From the NCBI RefSeq assembly GCF_900129685.1, contig NZ_FQWM01000003.1, positions 1 through 64,000 of the forward strand: a stretch of DNA of 64,000 nt, read 5' to 3'. A program made the translations under genes and the position numbers. Below the pieces are notes generated by a model, which worked only from the letters and a program-made list of their open reading frames with translations, made no database searches and was not told the DNA's origin. This stretch comes from Cognatishimia maritima. GTDB lineage: Bacteria > Pseudomonadota > Alphaproteobacteria > Rhodobacterales > Rhodobacteraceae. Every line of letters begins with the position of its first letter. The stretch's first letter is position 1. Below, in pieces: positions 9,007-17,515 of this stretch.

Positions 9007-9900
9007 ATGACAACTTATCTTCGCCATTTGAACGCCCTGCGGGCCTTCGAAGTTGCTGCACGACATGAGAGTATTTCTAAGGCTGCTGCCGAACTTAACG
9101 TCAGCCATTCAGTGGTCAGCCAGCATATCAAAATCCTTGAAGCGTGGTTTGATACTGAGCTATTTCAGCGCACTGGAAACCGCATCAAACTAAGCGATGA
9201 TGGACGGTCTTTACTGCCAAGGGTATCGGCGGGGTTGCAGACCTTAAAAGATGCTTGCGCAGACCTTCTCAGCGCCACGCAAAAGGGGACTTTGGTTATC
9301 AGCGCTGAGCCTGCACTCGCATCACTTTGGCTGCGGAGATATGTTGCAGAGTTTTGCGACGAATTTCCCAATATTGACGTGGACTTACGCCCTGCCTGGC
9401 TGCCTCCTCAACTGGGTGAAGATCATGCCGATTTGATCATCCACTTTGAGACACGCCTGCCCATGAAGGGAGTGCGAAAACAACGGATTTTTCCTATCGA
9501 AGGCTATCCTGCGTGCTCTCCGGAATTGGCCGCCAGCCTGCCGAAGGTTGACGGCAAAATCGATTGGAATGCAGCCCCTTTGGTACACGATAATGGGCGT
9601 GAAATTTGGCAGAAATGGTACTCGGCTCACCAACCGGGATCGCAGGCCTGGGAAGAAGGACGCGTCTATTCCGATCTGTCATTGGCGATCCACGCGGCGG
9701 CAGATGGTGACGGAATTATTCTTGCCGATGATATCCTCTGCGCGCAAACCATACAGAAAGGCACATTGGTGGCAGTGGATGACCGCCGCGTTCATTGCGT
9801 TTGGTACGCGCTCGCCAGCCCAAAATCTGACAAAAGAAAACCGGCGGCAGATACGTTTACTGAATGGTTGCTCAATCGCATCTCCCGCCTAGAGGTGTAA
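9007..9900 (+). CDS. GcvA-type LysR regulator, copy 1
   Basis: 297 residues. HTH segment near residues 5-60 (LRHLNALRAFEVAARHESISKAAAELNVSHSVVSQHI) and effector domain with PLVHDNGREIWQKWY. Strongly similar along its length to the LysR protein at 16363-17262. It lies divergent to the importer operon and ends 8 bases from the end of the convergent ureohydrolase gene. Probably controls the importer in response to the transported compound or a breakdown product. Confidence 0.93.
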   Translation: MTTYLRHLNALRAFEVAARHESISKAAAELNVSHSVVSQHIKILEAWFDTELFQRTGNRIKLSDDGRSLLPRVSAGLQTLKDACADLLSATQKGTLVISAEPALASLWLRRYVAEFCDEFPNIDVDLRPAWLPPQLGEDHADLIIHFETRLPMKGVRKQRIFPIEGYPACSPELAASLPKVDGKIDWNAAPLVHDNGREIWQKWYSAHQPGSQAWEEGRVYSDLSLAIHAAADGDGIILADDILCAQTIQKGTLVAVDDRRVHCVWYALASPKSDKRKPAADTFTEWLLNRISRLEV

Positions 9901-9908
9901 GACAGGTC

Positions 9909-10709
9909 TTAGCCGTCCTGCAACAAGCGACCGATGAGTTCTTTCACAATCTTCGCCGCGACCATCGCGGTGATATCTGCTGGATCGCGGTGTGGATTCA
10001 ACTCGACCACATCCGCGCCAACAAGCTGACCTTTGAATGTGTGAATGATATCCAGCACCTCACGCGTGGACAGCCCGCCGGGCTCATAGTGCGACACCCC
10101 CGGAGCGCAAGCGGGGTCAAGCGCATCTAGGTCGAAGGATAAGTAGACCGGCCCCTCAAAAGCGATCTCTGACACGCGGCTGAGGTCGCGCATTTCATGA
10201 ATGTCGATGCCAAAGCGTTCTGCTTGTTCGCGTTGATGTGCATTTAGAGTACGAATACCAACCTGAACGAGCTTCTTGACCTTGCCACTTTCCATCAGCC
10301 GGGCAAAGGGCGATGCGTGGCTGAACGGATTGCTTTGCATGTCATCATAAAGATCAGGGTGGGCATCGATATGAAGGATATTCAGCCCGTCATAATGCTC
10401 TGCATGAGCAGAAATGACAGGAAATGCGACAGAGTGATCGCCGCCAAGACTTAGAACCCGATGACCTTCTTTTATCTGCTTCGCAACACCCGCTTTGATT
10501 GCTTCAAAAGCCTCTGCACCGCTTTTGCTCTGCAGATCAATATCACCGGCATCCTGCCAAAAGTCCTTGTTCCCAAGGTCATAGCCGGTTTCACTCCACA
10601 TGTTCGCGGAGTCGCACGCAATTGCTTCCCGAATACGGGCCGGCGCCATCGCTGGGCCGGTCATATAGCTGCTGTTGTTGTCCTGAGGGAGGCCCAGAAG
10701 CTTGATCAT
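9909..10709 (-). CDS. Ureohydrolase (arginase/agmatinase family)
   Basis: 266 residues. The binuclear manganese site motifs are complete: GGDHS (89-93), DAHPDLYD (from 115) and SFDLDALDPA (191-200). It should split urea from a guanidino substrate (arginine, agmatine, guanidinobutyrate or similar); motifs alone do not decide which. Last gene of a same-strand group, 15 bases after the M20 amidohydrolase. Ornithine cyclodeaminase in the same group favours arginase-like use. A second, dead ureohydrolase lies at 19619-19976. Confidence 0.9.
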   Translation of the reverse strand: MIKLLGLPQDNNSSYMTGPAMAPARIREAIACDSANMWSETGYDLGNKDFWQDAGDIDLQSKSGAEAFEAIKAGVAKQIKEGHRVLSLGGDHSVAFPVISAHAEHYDGLNILHIDAHPDLYDDMQSNPFSHASPFARLMESGKVKKLVQVGIRTLNAHQREQAERFGIDIHEMRDLSRVSEIAFEGPVYLSFDLDALDPACAPGVSHYEPGGLSTREVLDIIHTFKGQLVGADVVELNPHRDPADITAMVAAKIVKELIGRLLQDG

Positions 10710-10724
10710 TCTTAACGTCCTTAA

Positions 10725-11882
10725 TTACTTCTCTGCACGCCCAAGCAAATCGCGTGCAATACGTTCAAAAATTGCACCACCGACGGGGATCAAATCGTCA
10801 GGGAAGTCATAATCGGGGTTATGCAACGCAGCATAATCATGTCCCGGACCAAGGCATAGCATCGCGGCTTTCGCCCCCCAACCAAATACACCAAAATCTT
10901 CAGAGGCGCGCATCGGAAGCCCAAAATCTCCGCTTTCAACATCAATTGCTGTCATCGCGTTAACCGCAACATCTGTCGCCTCGGGATCATTTATAGAAGC
11001 CGCAAAAGCATCAAAGACGTCAAACGACACGTCTAGACCATATTTTTCCGCCTGTGCCTGCGCCAAAGCACGCGCGTCTTTGTCGATGTCTTCCATCGCT
11101 TCATCATGAGCCGTGCGCAAAGTCGCATAGATCACAGCTTCGCCCGGTGCGACGCCAAAAGAAGGCTCGCCGATTTGCACGTGGGTAATTGTCACAAGGC
11201 GGAAGTCGTCATCCAACTTGCCCCCCTGCCCCAGACCATCCAGCGCAGGGATCAAGCTGGCGACCGCACGTGCGGGTGATACTCCATCTTCAGGGTCAGC
11301 CGCGTGTGCGGTCTTGCCGGCCAGTTTGATTTCCAGCCCCTGAGAGGCACAGTTGATCAGCCCTGTTTTAGTGGAAACATAACCAAATGGGCGCCCCGGC
11401 TCGATGTGGATCGCAAAGGCCCAATCGGCTTGGATTTCCTTATAGGCTGGATCTGCCACAACCGCTTTTGCACCGCTCCCGTCTTCTTCGGCAGGTTGGA
11501 ACATCAAAATAACACGCCCCTTCGCAACCGGTTCGCGCGCAATTTGGCGACCGAGCGCCAATAGTATGGTCATATGGCCATCATGACCGCAAAGGTGCCC
11601 TTTGCCGTCAATCTCAGACTTCCAAGGATTGTCGGAAATCTCCTGAATGGGCAGGGCATCTAGCTCTGCACGGAACAGGACAGTAGGGCCTTCCACTCCG
11701 CTATCAAAAACCGCCGCGACCCCGTGACCGCCAAGGCCTGTCAGAACCTTTGACGGATTGAGCGGCTTCAGCGCCTCAACGATGGCGCGCGCAGTTTCGA
11801 CTTCTTCACCTGACAATTCAGGACGTTTGTGCAACTCACGCCGGAAAGCAGTCAATTCATCAAGGTCTGAATTTGTCAGCAT
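10725..11882 (-). CDS. M20D-family amidohydrolase (hippurate/N-acyl-amino-acid hydrolase type)
   Basis: 385 residues. Metal-binding CGHDGHM, QPAEEDGSGA and the terminal MRASEDFGVF / CLGPGHD-ALHNPDYDF are characteristic of M20D peptidases. It removes an acyl or amide group from an amino-acid conjugate. Begins 139 bases after the Gdx gene, a gap big enough for its own promoter, and is followed closely by the ureohydrolase. Suggests that the operon handles N-acylated arginine- or ornithine-like compounds (inference). Confidence 0.9.
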   Translation of the reverse strand: MLTNSDLDELTAFRRELHKRPELSGEEVETARAIVEALKPLNPSKVLTGLGGHGVAAVFDSGVEGPTVLFRAELDALPIQEISDNPWKSEIDGKGHLCGHDGHMTILLALGRQIAREPVAKGRVILMFQPAEEDGSGAKAVVADPAYKEIQADWAFAIHIEPGRPFGYVSTKTGLINCASQGLEIKLAGKTAHAADPEDGVSPARAVASLIPALDGLGQGGKLDDDFRLVTITHVQIGEPSFGVAPGEAVIYATLRTAHDEAMEDIDKDARALAQAQAEKYGLDVSFDVFDAFAASINDPEATDVAVNAMTAIDVESGDFGLPMRASEDFGVFGWGAKAAMLCLGPGHDYAALHNPDYDFPDDLIPVGGAIFERIARDLLGRAEK

Positions 11883-12021
11883 TTGATAATCCTTTGTTGG
11901 CCAACACTAATGCCCATTGTTTTGAATGAACCCACACTATTACACGGGCAGATAATTTGGCAGACTGCGAATTTCTGACGCTCAGTGATTGATTTTCCGT
12001 CAGTGGCTAACTGAGCATTGC

Positions 12022-12342
12022 TCATGAAGCGGGAGCGAGCTTCAGCAGGACTATCCCCACAACGATCAAACCTATTGCAAGAAGCCGCAACTCCGTTGCT
12101 GCTTCTGCTAGATAGAAGATACCGAACAGTGCGGTGCCAACAGTACCAATACCTGTCCAAACTGCATAGGCCGCCGCGAGTGGTAACTCTCGCAATGCTG
12201 CTGCCAAAAACGCGATGCTGATCACCATGGAGGCTCCCGTGAGCAGCGTGGGGATTGGTTTTGACATACCGTCAGAATATTTGAGTCCGACGGCCCATCC
12301 GATTTCGAACAAGCCAGCCATCGCGAGAAAGAACCAAGCCAC
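12022..12342 (-). CDS. SMR-family guanidinium exporter (Gdx/SugE type)
   Basis: 106 residues with four hydrophobic helices. FEIGWAVGLKYSDG in helix 1 carries the essential Glu, and LAAAYAVWTGIGTVGTALFGI is the Gdx/SugE signature that separates this branch from the EmrE drug pumps. Gdx proteins exchange guanidinium for protons. The start is GTG at 12340-12342 with AAGGAG seven bases upstream; that ribosome site lies inside the end of the ArgE-like gene, whose stop is one base away, so translation is probably coupled. A guanidinium exporter in an arginine-type catabolic operon is notable. Confidence 0.88.
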   Translation of the reverse strand: MAWFFLAMAGLFEIGWAVGLKYSDGMSKPIPTLLTGASMVISIAFLAAALRELPLAAAYAVWTGIGTVGTALFGIFYLAEAATELRLLAIGLIVVGIVLLKLAPAS

Positions 12343-12343
12343 G

Positions 12344-13528
12344 CTATGCTCCTTCGACTTCAGTAAGGCATTCAACAAGCTGCGCCATAAATCCCGCTCC
12401 TTTGGCAAACTGATCCAAAGAGATGAATTCGTTGGGTTGATGGGCCTGAGCAATATCGCCAGGGCCACAGACCACTGTTGAATAGCCATGTTGCTGAAAG
12501 AGTCCAGCTTCGGTCAAGAAGCTGACCACGCGCTCTTTCTGCGAAGAAGACAGTCTTCGAGCTAATTTCAATGCGGTGCTATCTGGTTCATCCATCAATC
12601 CCGGCGCGTAGAAATCTCGATCAATCGAGATGCCAGCCTCTAAGCGCACTGCTTTCATACAAGCATCAAGTCGCACAACTTCAGCTTCAAAGGCTTGCAG
12701 CAACTCCGCAAAATCATCTCCTGGAACGATGCGGAAATCGATCACAAAAGCGCAGTCTTTGGCGGTGATATTCAGCGCGGTTCCGCCCGAAATTTGCCCG
12801 ACGTGGATAGTTGAATAATGGGGATCAAAGGCAGCATTAGGAACAGACGGATCACGAGCTGAAGCGCGATCATTCATCTGATTGGCCCATTCAATCAGCC
12901 GCGCTGCCATCATCACAGCGCTGACCCCTTTGTGCATGATCGACGAATGCACCTCAAAACCATGCACATGCACTTGATAGCCGAAACCGCCGTTATGGGC
13001 GGTCACCAAATCCATCGTAGTCGGCTCGCCTACAATTACAGCTTCGGCTTTGGGAAAGCCGCTGGATTGCATATGATCCAACATGATCGGTGCGCCGGTC
13101 ATCCCGACTTCTTCGTCAAAGCTGAGCGCGATTTGCAATGGACGGGCGATACCGGCCTTTAGGGCATAGGGTACCGTCGCCAAGGACAGCGCCACAAACC
13201 CTTTCATATCGCAGGAGCCGCGACCAAAAAGTTTGCCATCCCTTTCGGTCAATTGAAATGGGTCACGGTCCCAGTTTTGCCCTTTGACCGGAACAACATC
13301 CGTATGACCCGAGAGCAAAACGCCCCCATCCTTGCGGGGACCAATATTGGCATAAATCGCTTCTTTGGGTTCAGTGCCGTGCGAAACCCGAATGGGTTCC
13401 ACACCATGGGATCGCAGATACCCATCAACGTATTCGACCAAGGCCAAATTGCTGGTGTCGCTGACCGTCGGAAAGGCAATCAAACGCTCTAGAATATTCC
13501 GCGCGGTCGAAAGGATATCTGCCTGCAT
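12344..13528 (-). CDS. argE: Acetylornithine deacetylase-like M20A peptidase (ArgE type)
   Basis: 394 residues. The ArgE signatures are present: SGHTDVVPVKGQNW, GRGSCDMKGF, SFDEEVGMTGAP, GEPT and the C-terminal CGPGDIAQAHQPNEF. It should release ornithine (or arginine) from its N-acetyl form. In this operon a catabolic rather than biosynthetic role is more likely, because ornithine cyclodeaminase lies immediately upstream (4-base gap) and Gdx immediately downstream. Confidence 0.9.
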   Translation of the reverse strand: MQADILSTARNILERLIAFPTVSDTSNLALVEYVDGYLRSHGVEPIRVSHGTEPKEAIYANIGPRKDGGVLLSGHTDVVPVKGQNWDRDPFQLTERDGKLFGRGSCDMKGFVALSLATVPYALKAGIARPLQIALSFDEEVGMTGAPIMLDHMQSSGFPKAEAVIVGEPTTMDLVTAHNGGFGYQVHVHGFEVHSSIMHKGVSAVMMAARLIEWANQMNDRASARDPSVPNAAFDPHYSTIHVGQISGGTALNITAKDCAFVIDFRIVPGDDFAELLQAFEAEVVRLDACMKAVRLEAGISIDRDFYAPGLMDEPDSTALKLARRLSSSQKERVVSFLTEAGLFQQHGYSTVVCGPGDIAQAHQPNEFISLDQFAKGAGFMAQLVECLTEVEGA

Positions 13529-13532
13529 GTTG

Positions 13533-14570
13533 TTAGCTCAGCATCCCAAAGAGATCACGCGGATCGGAAGGATCAGCCAACATGTCGAGGTGTTCAAAGA
13601 ACTCTGTGCCTTCGATTTTTGCGCGCACGTATTTCAGGGCGCTGAAGTCCTCAACCGCAAAACCAACACTGTCAAAGAAGGTGATCTGACGATCATGTGT
13701 GCGGCCCTCGGCTTCTCCGCGCATCACCTGCCAAAGATCGGTGACTGGGTAATCATCAGGCAGCTGCTGAATGTCGCCTTCGATGCGTGTTTGTGGCGGG
13801 TATTCCACAAAGATGTCCGAGCGGCGCAAAACGGCTTCGGCAACCTCGGTTTTACCCGGGCAGTCACCGCCAATGGCGTTGATGTGCACACCATCACCCA
13901 CCATGTTGTCGGTCAGGATGGTTGCGTATTGCTTGTCAGCTGTACAGGTGGTGATGATCTCAGCACCTTCCATCGCTTCCTCTGCGGTCTTGCAAGAGAC
14001 AACATTCACACCAGCAGATTTTAGGTTCGCTGCGCATTTTGCAGTTGCCGCTGGGTCGATGTCGTACAGGCGTACGTTTTCGATGCCACAAACAGCTTTG
14101 AAGGCCAGACATTGGAACTCTGACTGAGCACCGTTGCCGATCATGGCCATTGTCTTTGATCCCTTTGGCGCCAGATGACGACCAACCAGTGCCGACATCG
14201 CCGCAGTGCGCAACGCGGTCAGCAGGGTCATCTCGGTCAGTAGCTTCGGATAGCCGCTGTCTACATCCGCCAACAGACCAAAGGCGGTCACGGTTTGCAG
14301 ACCCTCTTTGGTATTCTTTGGGTGGCCGTTGACGTATTTGAAACCATACATCTCGCCGTCAGAGGTCGGCATCAATTCGATAACGCCCACGTCAGAGTGG
14401 CTTGCCACACGCGGGGTTTTGTCAAACAGCTCCCAGCGTTTGAAATCTTCTTCGATGGCAACCGCCAGCTCAGACATGAATGTCTCTGCGCCGATCGAAT
14501 TGACCAGTTTGATCATATTCTCAACAGAAACAAACGGCACATAGGCCAAGGGTGAGAACTTAAACTCCAT
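13533..14570 (-). CDS. ocd: Ornithine cyclodeaminase
   Basis: About 345 residues. NAD-binding IGNGAQSEFQ and the substrate-side AIGGDCPGKTE, both hallmark segments of true ornithine cyclodeaminases, are present. Converts ornithine to proline and ammonia. I chose the ATG at 14568-14570 over a TTG four codons earlier. Sits between the DMT exporter and ArgE genes with gaps of 4-15 bases, so part of one operon. A second, more divergent family member is at 20335-21279. Confidence 0.92.
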   Translation of the reverse strand: MEFKFSPLAYVPFVSVENMIKLVNSIGAETFMSELAVAIEEDFKRWELFDKTPRVASHSDVGVIELMPTSDGEMYGFKYVNGHPKNTKEGLQTVTAFGLLADVDSGYPKLLTEMTLLTALRTAAMSALVGRHLAPKGSKTMAMIGNGAQSEFQCLAFKAVCGIENVRLYDIDPAATAKCAANLKSAGVNVVSCKTAEEAMEGAEIITTCTADKQYATILTDNMVGDGVHINAIGGDCPGKTEVAEAVLRRSDIFVEYPPQTRIEGDIQQLPDDYPVTDLWQVMRGEAEGRTHDRQITFFDSVGFAVEDFSALKYVRAKIEGTEFFEHLDMLADPSDPRDLFGMLS

Positions 14571-14585
14571 GGTGTATCCCAACTA

Positions 14586-15527
14586 TTAATTATGTGAGGG
14601 GGCGCCGGAAGTACCAGCACGTTTTGCAGCGTTTCGATCCAGAATGAACATGACCGAACCCGAGATCAGAATGATGACAATGCCAAGCTGGGCGAGCAGA
14701 CCCGTGGATTGCCCCCAAAGCACGAAAGACCAGATCGCAGCGAAGACGAGGAAGGAGTATTCGCAAACGGCCACAAAGTCAGTCTCGCCTGCGCGGTAAG
14801 CCTGCGCGATCACCGAAACCGCGACTGTCGCGCCAACGGCCTGGCCAAAGGTTAAGACGAGGAAACGAGGGCTTATCCCCTCCCATCCGCGTGTGAAGAA
14901 CTGTTGGTTTTCAACAGGGACCGGAAAAAGGGTGAAATAGATCATCAATCCAAGGCTTGCGATCCCCATCGCAGTAAAAACGCCCAGTGCCAAAACGGGT
15001 GCGCTTTCAGCCTCGCAGAAGTGTTTGGTGAACAAAGCGCCCAACCCATAAAGTGCCCCTGCCAAGAGTGGCAGTACCGACAAGGCGGTCAGATTGGTGA
15101 CATCCGGCTGCAATAGGAGCAAAACACCGACGAAGCCAGCCGCCATGGCGACAACACGACGGCGGCCAATCCGTTTACCCAGAACTGTTACAGAGAACAG
15201 CATCACCCATATTGGCGCGCTAAAAAGGCCAGCCCCTGCCTGCGACACGGGAAGCAGTCCCAAAGTCGCAAAATAGACCAGCAATGCCGCTGCAACTGTC
15301 GAGCTGCGCAAAACCAAAGCGCGCATGCTGCGCGGTTTGATCGAAATACTGAAGACCATGGCGATGACAAACAACATAGGCACCGCAAAAAATGTCCGCA
15401 CAACTTGAAACTGCCACAGCCCTGAAATCTCAGACACCGCCGCAACGAAATTGTCTGAGAAACTCAGGATGGCCGAAGCCAACAGAGCCAGAAAGGCTGC
15501 CGCCAGATTGTTGTTCAAAGTCGCCAT
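14586..15527 (-). CDS. EamA/DMT-family transporter
   Basis: About 313 residues with roughly ten hydrophobic helices and two EamA repeats. Family members usually export amino acids or metabolites. The start ATG at 15525-15527 leaves 22 bases after the cysteine hydrolase stop and puts the first helix near the N-terminus; a longer reading would overlap the previous gene. Its place in the operon suggests export of a pathway by-product. Confidence 0.85.
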   Translation of the reverse strand: MATLNNNLAAAFLALLASAILSFSDNFVAAVSEISGLWQFQVVRTFFAVPMLFVIAMVFSISIKPRSMRALVLRSSTVAAALLVYFATLGLLPVSQAGAGLFSAPIWVMLFSVTVLGKRIGRRRVVAMAAGFVGVLLLLQPDVTNLTALSVLPLLAGALYGLGALFTKHFCEAESAPVLALGVFTAMGIASLGLMIYFTLFPVPVENQQFFTRGWEGISPRFLVLTFGQAVGATVAVSVIAQAYRAGETDFVAVCEYSFLVFAAIWSFVLWGQSTGLLAQLGIVIILISGSVMFILDRNAAKRAGTSGAPSHN

Positions 15528-15549
15528 GGATTGGCTCCCAAAGGTAAAG

Positions 15550-16191
15550 TTACGCTGCGCGTTCTGAAGCGTAGGCGTCCATCGCCTCAAGGGCTTCATC
15601 TAGGGTCCGGATTGCACCGGCCTGTAGATATTCCATCTGTGCAAGTGCTGCGCTATGTGCCTCTGTACTGGAGGCCGCGACGCAGTCTTCGATCGTACGG
15701 CAGTAGTAATCACCCTGATGACCATCCGCGAATGTGTAGTGAACACATACGTTGGTCAGCCCGCCGACCAGCAAAAGCGTATCGACCTTTAACCCTTTTA
15801 GCAGAATTTCCAGATCGGTGCCGTAGAAGGCAGAGTAGCGGCGTTTCTGGATCAGATAGTCGTCATCGCGAAAACCCATCTGCTCCCGCGCAATGTCGGT
15901 GTTTGGGTTGTTGTCCAGACAATGCACATCTTCATCGCCATCCAGCTCTCGCCCGAAGTCCACCAAATTGGCCCGATGGATTTCTTGGATGAAGATCACA
16001 GGAATATCGCTTTCACGCGCCTTGTCGATCGCAGTCCGCGCTTTCAGCAGTCGCGCCGCATGTCCCGGCATGTGGTCAATACTGCGCGCATCATCGTCAC
16101 GGCCAATGAAGATCCCTGCCTGAATATCGATCACCAGCAACGCTGCATTTCCTTCGATCAAATTCTTCCGCACTTGGTTTGGATTGGCCAT
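15550..16191 (-). CDS. Isochorismatase-like cysteine hydrolase
   Basis: 213 residues. The catalytic triad is visible: Asp22 (LVIDIQ), Lys116 (LIQKRRYSAFYGT) and Cys149 (GGLTNVCVHYT). The family includes ureidoacrylate, biuret, N-carbamoylsarcosine and guanylurea amidohydrolases as well as nicotinamidases. The substrate-defining residues of known biuret hydrolases are not obvious here, so the substrate is unknown; a carbamoyl or guanyl amide would fit the surroundings. First gene of the operon running to 12022 or beyond, and divergent from the LysR gene at 16363. Confidence 0.88.
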   Translation of the reverse strand: MANPNQVRKNLIEGNAALLVIDIQAGIFIGRDDDARSIDHMPGHAARLLKARTAIDKARESDIPVIFIQEIHRANLVDFGRELDGDEDVHCLDNNPNTDIAREQMGFRDDDYLIQKRRYSAFYGTDLEILLKGLKVDTLLLVGGLTNVCVHYTFADGHQGDYYCRTIEDCVAASSTEAHSAALAQMEYLQAGAIRTLDEALEAMDAYASERAA

Positions 16192-16362
16192 GATCCACTC
16201 TCCGATTGTCGTGTTCTGTTTTCATTCTGCTTGCAAATTGAGCAATCATCGCCAAAAACGATGCCAAATCTTGCAAACCACCCCCAAAACCTACGGGGCA
16301 CAACGATATTCCGAAATTAGATTTATCTTGTGCTGACCGAAGGTAAAACCTACGGTGATCCA

Positions 16363-17262
16363 ATGTTCAGTTCTCTTCGGCACCTCAACGCCCTGCGCGC
16401 GTTTGAATCTGCGGCCCGAAATCGAAGCATCGCAAAGGCCGCGACAGAGCTTCATGTCAGCCACAGCGTTGTCAGCCAACATGTTAGAAACCTTGAAGAA
16501 TGGCTGGGTGTGTCCCTCTTTGAACGGCACAGCAATCGCATCGAGCTCAGCGAAGATGGCAAGCATCTGGAACCTCAAATCGCCTATGGCTTGCAGATTC
16601 TCAGCGATGCCTGCGACAACCTGTTGAGGTTGTCCCAATCGGGCACCGTGAACATTTCGGCGGAACCTGCGATTGCCTCGCGTTGGCTCAGAAAAAAGAT
16701 CACAGAGTTCTGTGACCAGCACCCGAAAATCGAATGCAACCTGCGATCAGAATGGCGCACGCCTTCCATAGACGAGGATCAAGTTGACCTGATTGTGCAC
16801 TTTGAAGAGCGCTTGTTACGGTCGCGCACCGAAAGTGACCGTTTGTTCCCGATCGACGGATTTCCAGCCATGGCGAAGTCCAAATTGGACCCGAACTTTG
16901 AGCCGGAAGCAGAGGGAAACCTTGTGGAGTTTCCGCTTATCCACGACAACGGGCGACATATTTGGCAGCATTGGTTCACGGAATTCACAAAGGAAGGCAA
17001 GCGTTGGAAAGAAGGGAAGGTGCACTCCGATCTTTCCCTTGCCATAGAAGCGGCCGTTGACGGCGAAGGCCTTGTTCTAGCTGACAACATCATCTGCGGC
17101 AAAGAACTCGCCTCTGAACAGTTGGTGAAGGTCGATGACCGCACCATACGCTGCACATGGTACCGTGTCGCGATTGAAGAAAACGCTCCGTCAAATTCGG
17201 CGGCTATCGTGTTGCGGGATTGGCTGGTGACCGAGGCCCAAAAAGAAGATTTTGCAATCTGA
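16363..17262 (+). CDS. GcvA-type LysR regulator, copy 2
   Basis: About 299 residues. Closely parallels the regulator at 9007-9900, sharing LRHLNALRAFE-AAR, HVSHSVVSQH, SAEPA-AS-WLR, PL(I/V)HDNGR-IWQ and SDLSLAI-AA-DG-G. The ATG at 16363 is the first that gives the family N-terminus. Transcribed away from the cysteine hydrolase operon through a 171-base gap, so it probably controls that operon while copy 1 controls the importer. Confidence 0.92.
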   Translation: MFSSLRHLNALRAFESAARNRSIAKAATELHVSHSVVSQHVRNLEEWLGVSLFERHSNRIELSEDGKHLEPQIAYGLQILSDACDNLLRLSQSGTVNISAEPAIASRWLRKKITEFCDQHPKIECNLRSEWRTPSIDEDQVDLIVHFEERLLRSRTESDRLFPIDGFPAMAKSKLDPNFEPEAEGNLVEFPLIHDNGRHIWQHWFTEFTKEGKRWKEGKVHSDLSLAIEAAVDGEGLVLADNIICGKELASEQLVKVDDRTIRCTWYRVAIEENAPSNSAAIVLRDWLVTEAQKEDFAI

Positions 17263-17515
17263 CAACCCAGTCCGGTCAGCCCTTTCGGCTTCAAATCAGA
17301 AGAAACGTTTTATCCACCGCTGAGCGAAAGTTATTCGCGTTCCCAAGTTTTTTAGGACTGTGACAAGCTCTATCGCGGGTCGCACTTGACTTCAAAAGTG
17401 GACTCGAAGCACTGCAAGCGACCAACGCGAACTCGTGGATCCGCCGCCCCCTGAGGCGGGACTTCCCTTTCAAAACAGCGTGTTCCGTTGGTCGCTTCTA
17501 ACTTGGAACAATGCT

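Noticed and set aside
13365-14024. Plus-strand frame of about 219 codons
   Set aside because: Lies entirely opposite the argE and ocd genes and has no recognisable domain.
15550-16191. Calling the cysteine hydrolase a biuret or guanylurea hydrolase
   Set aside because: Only the general triad is visible; the flanking residues of known biuret hydrolases are not matched, so the name would be a guess.
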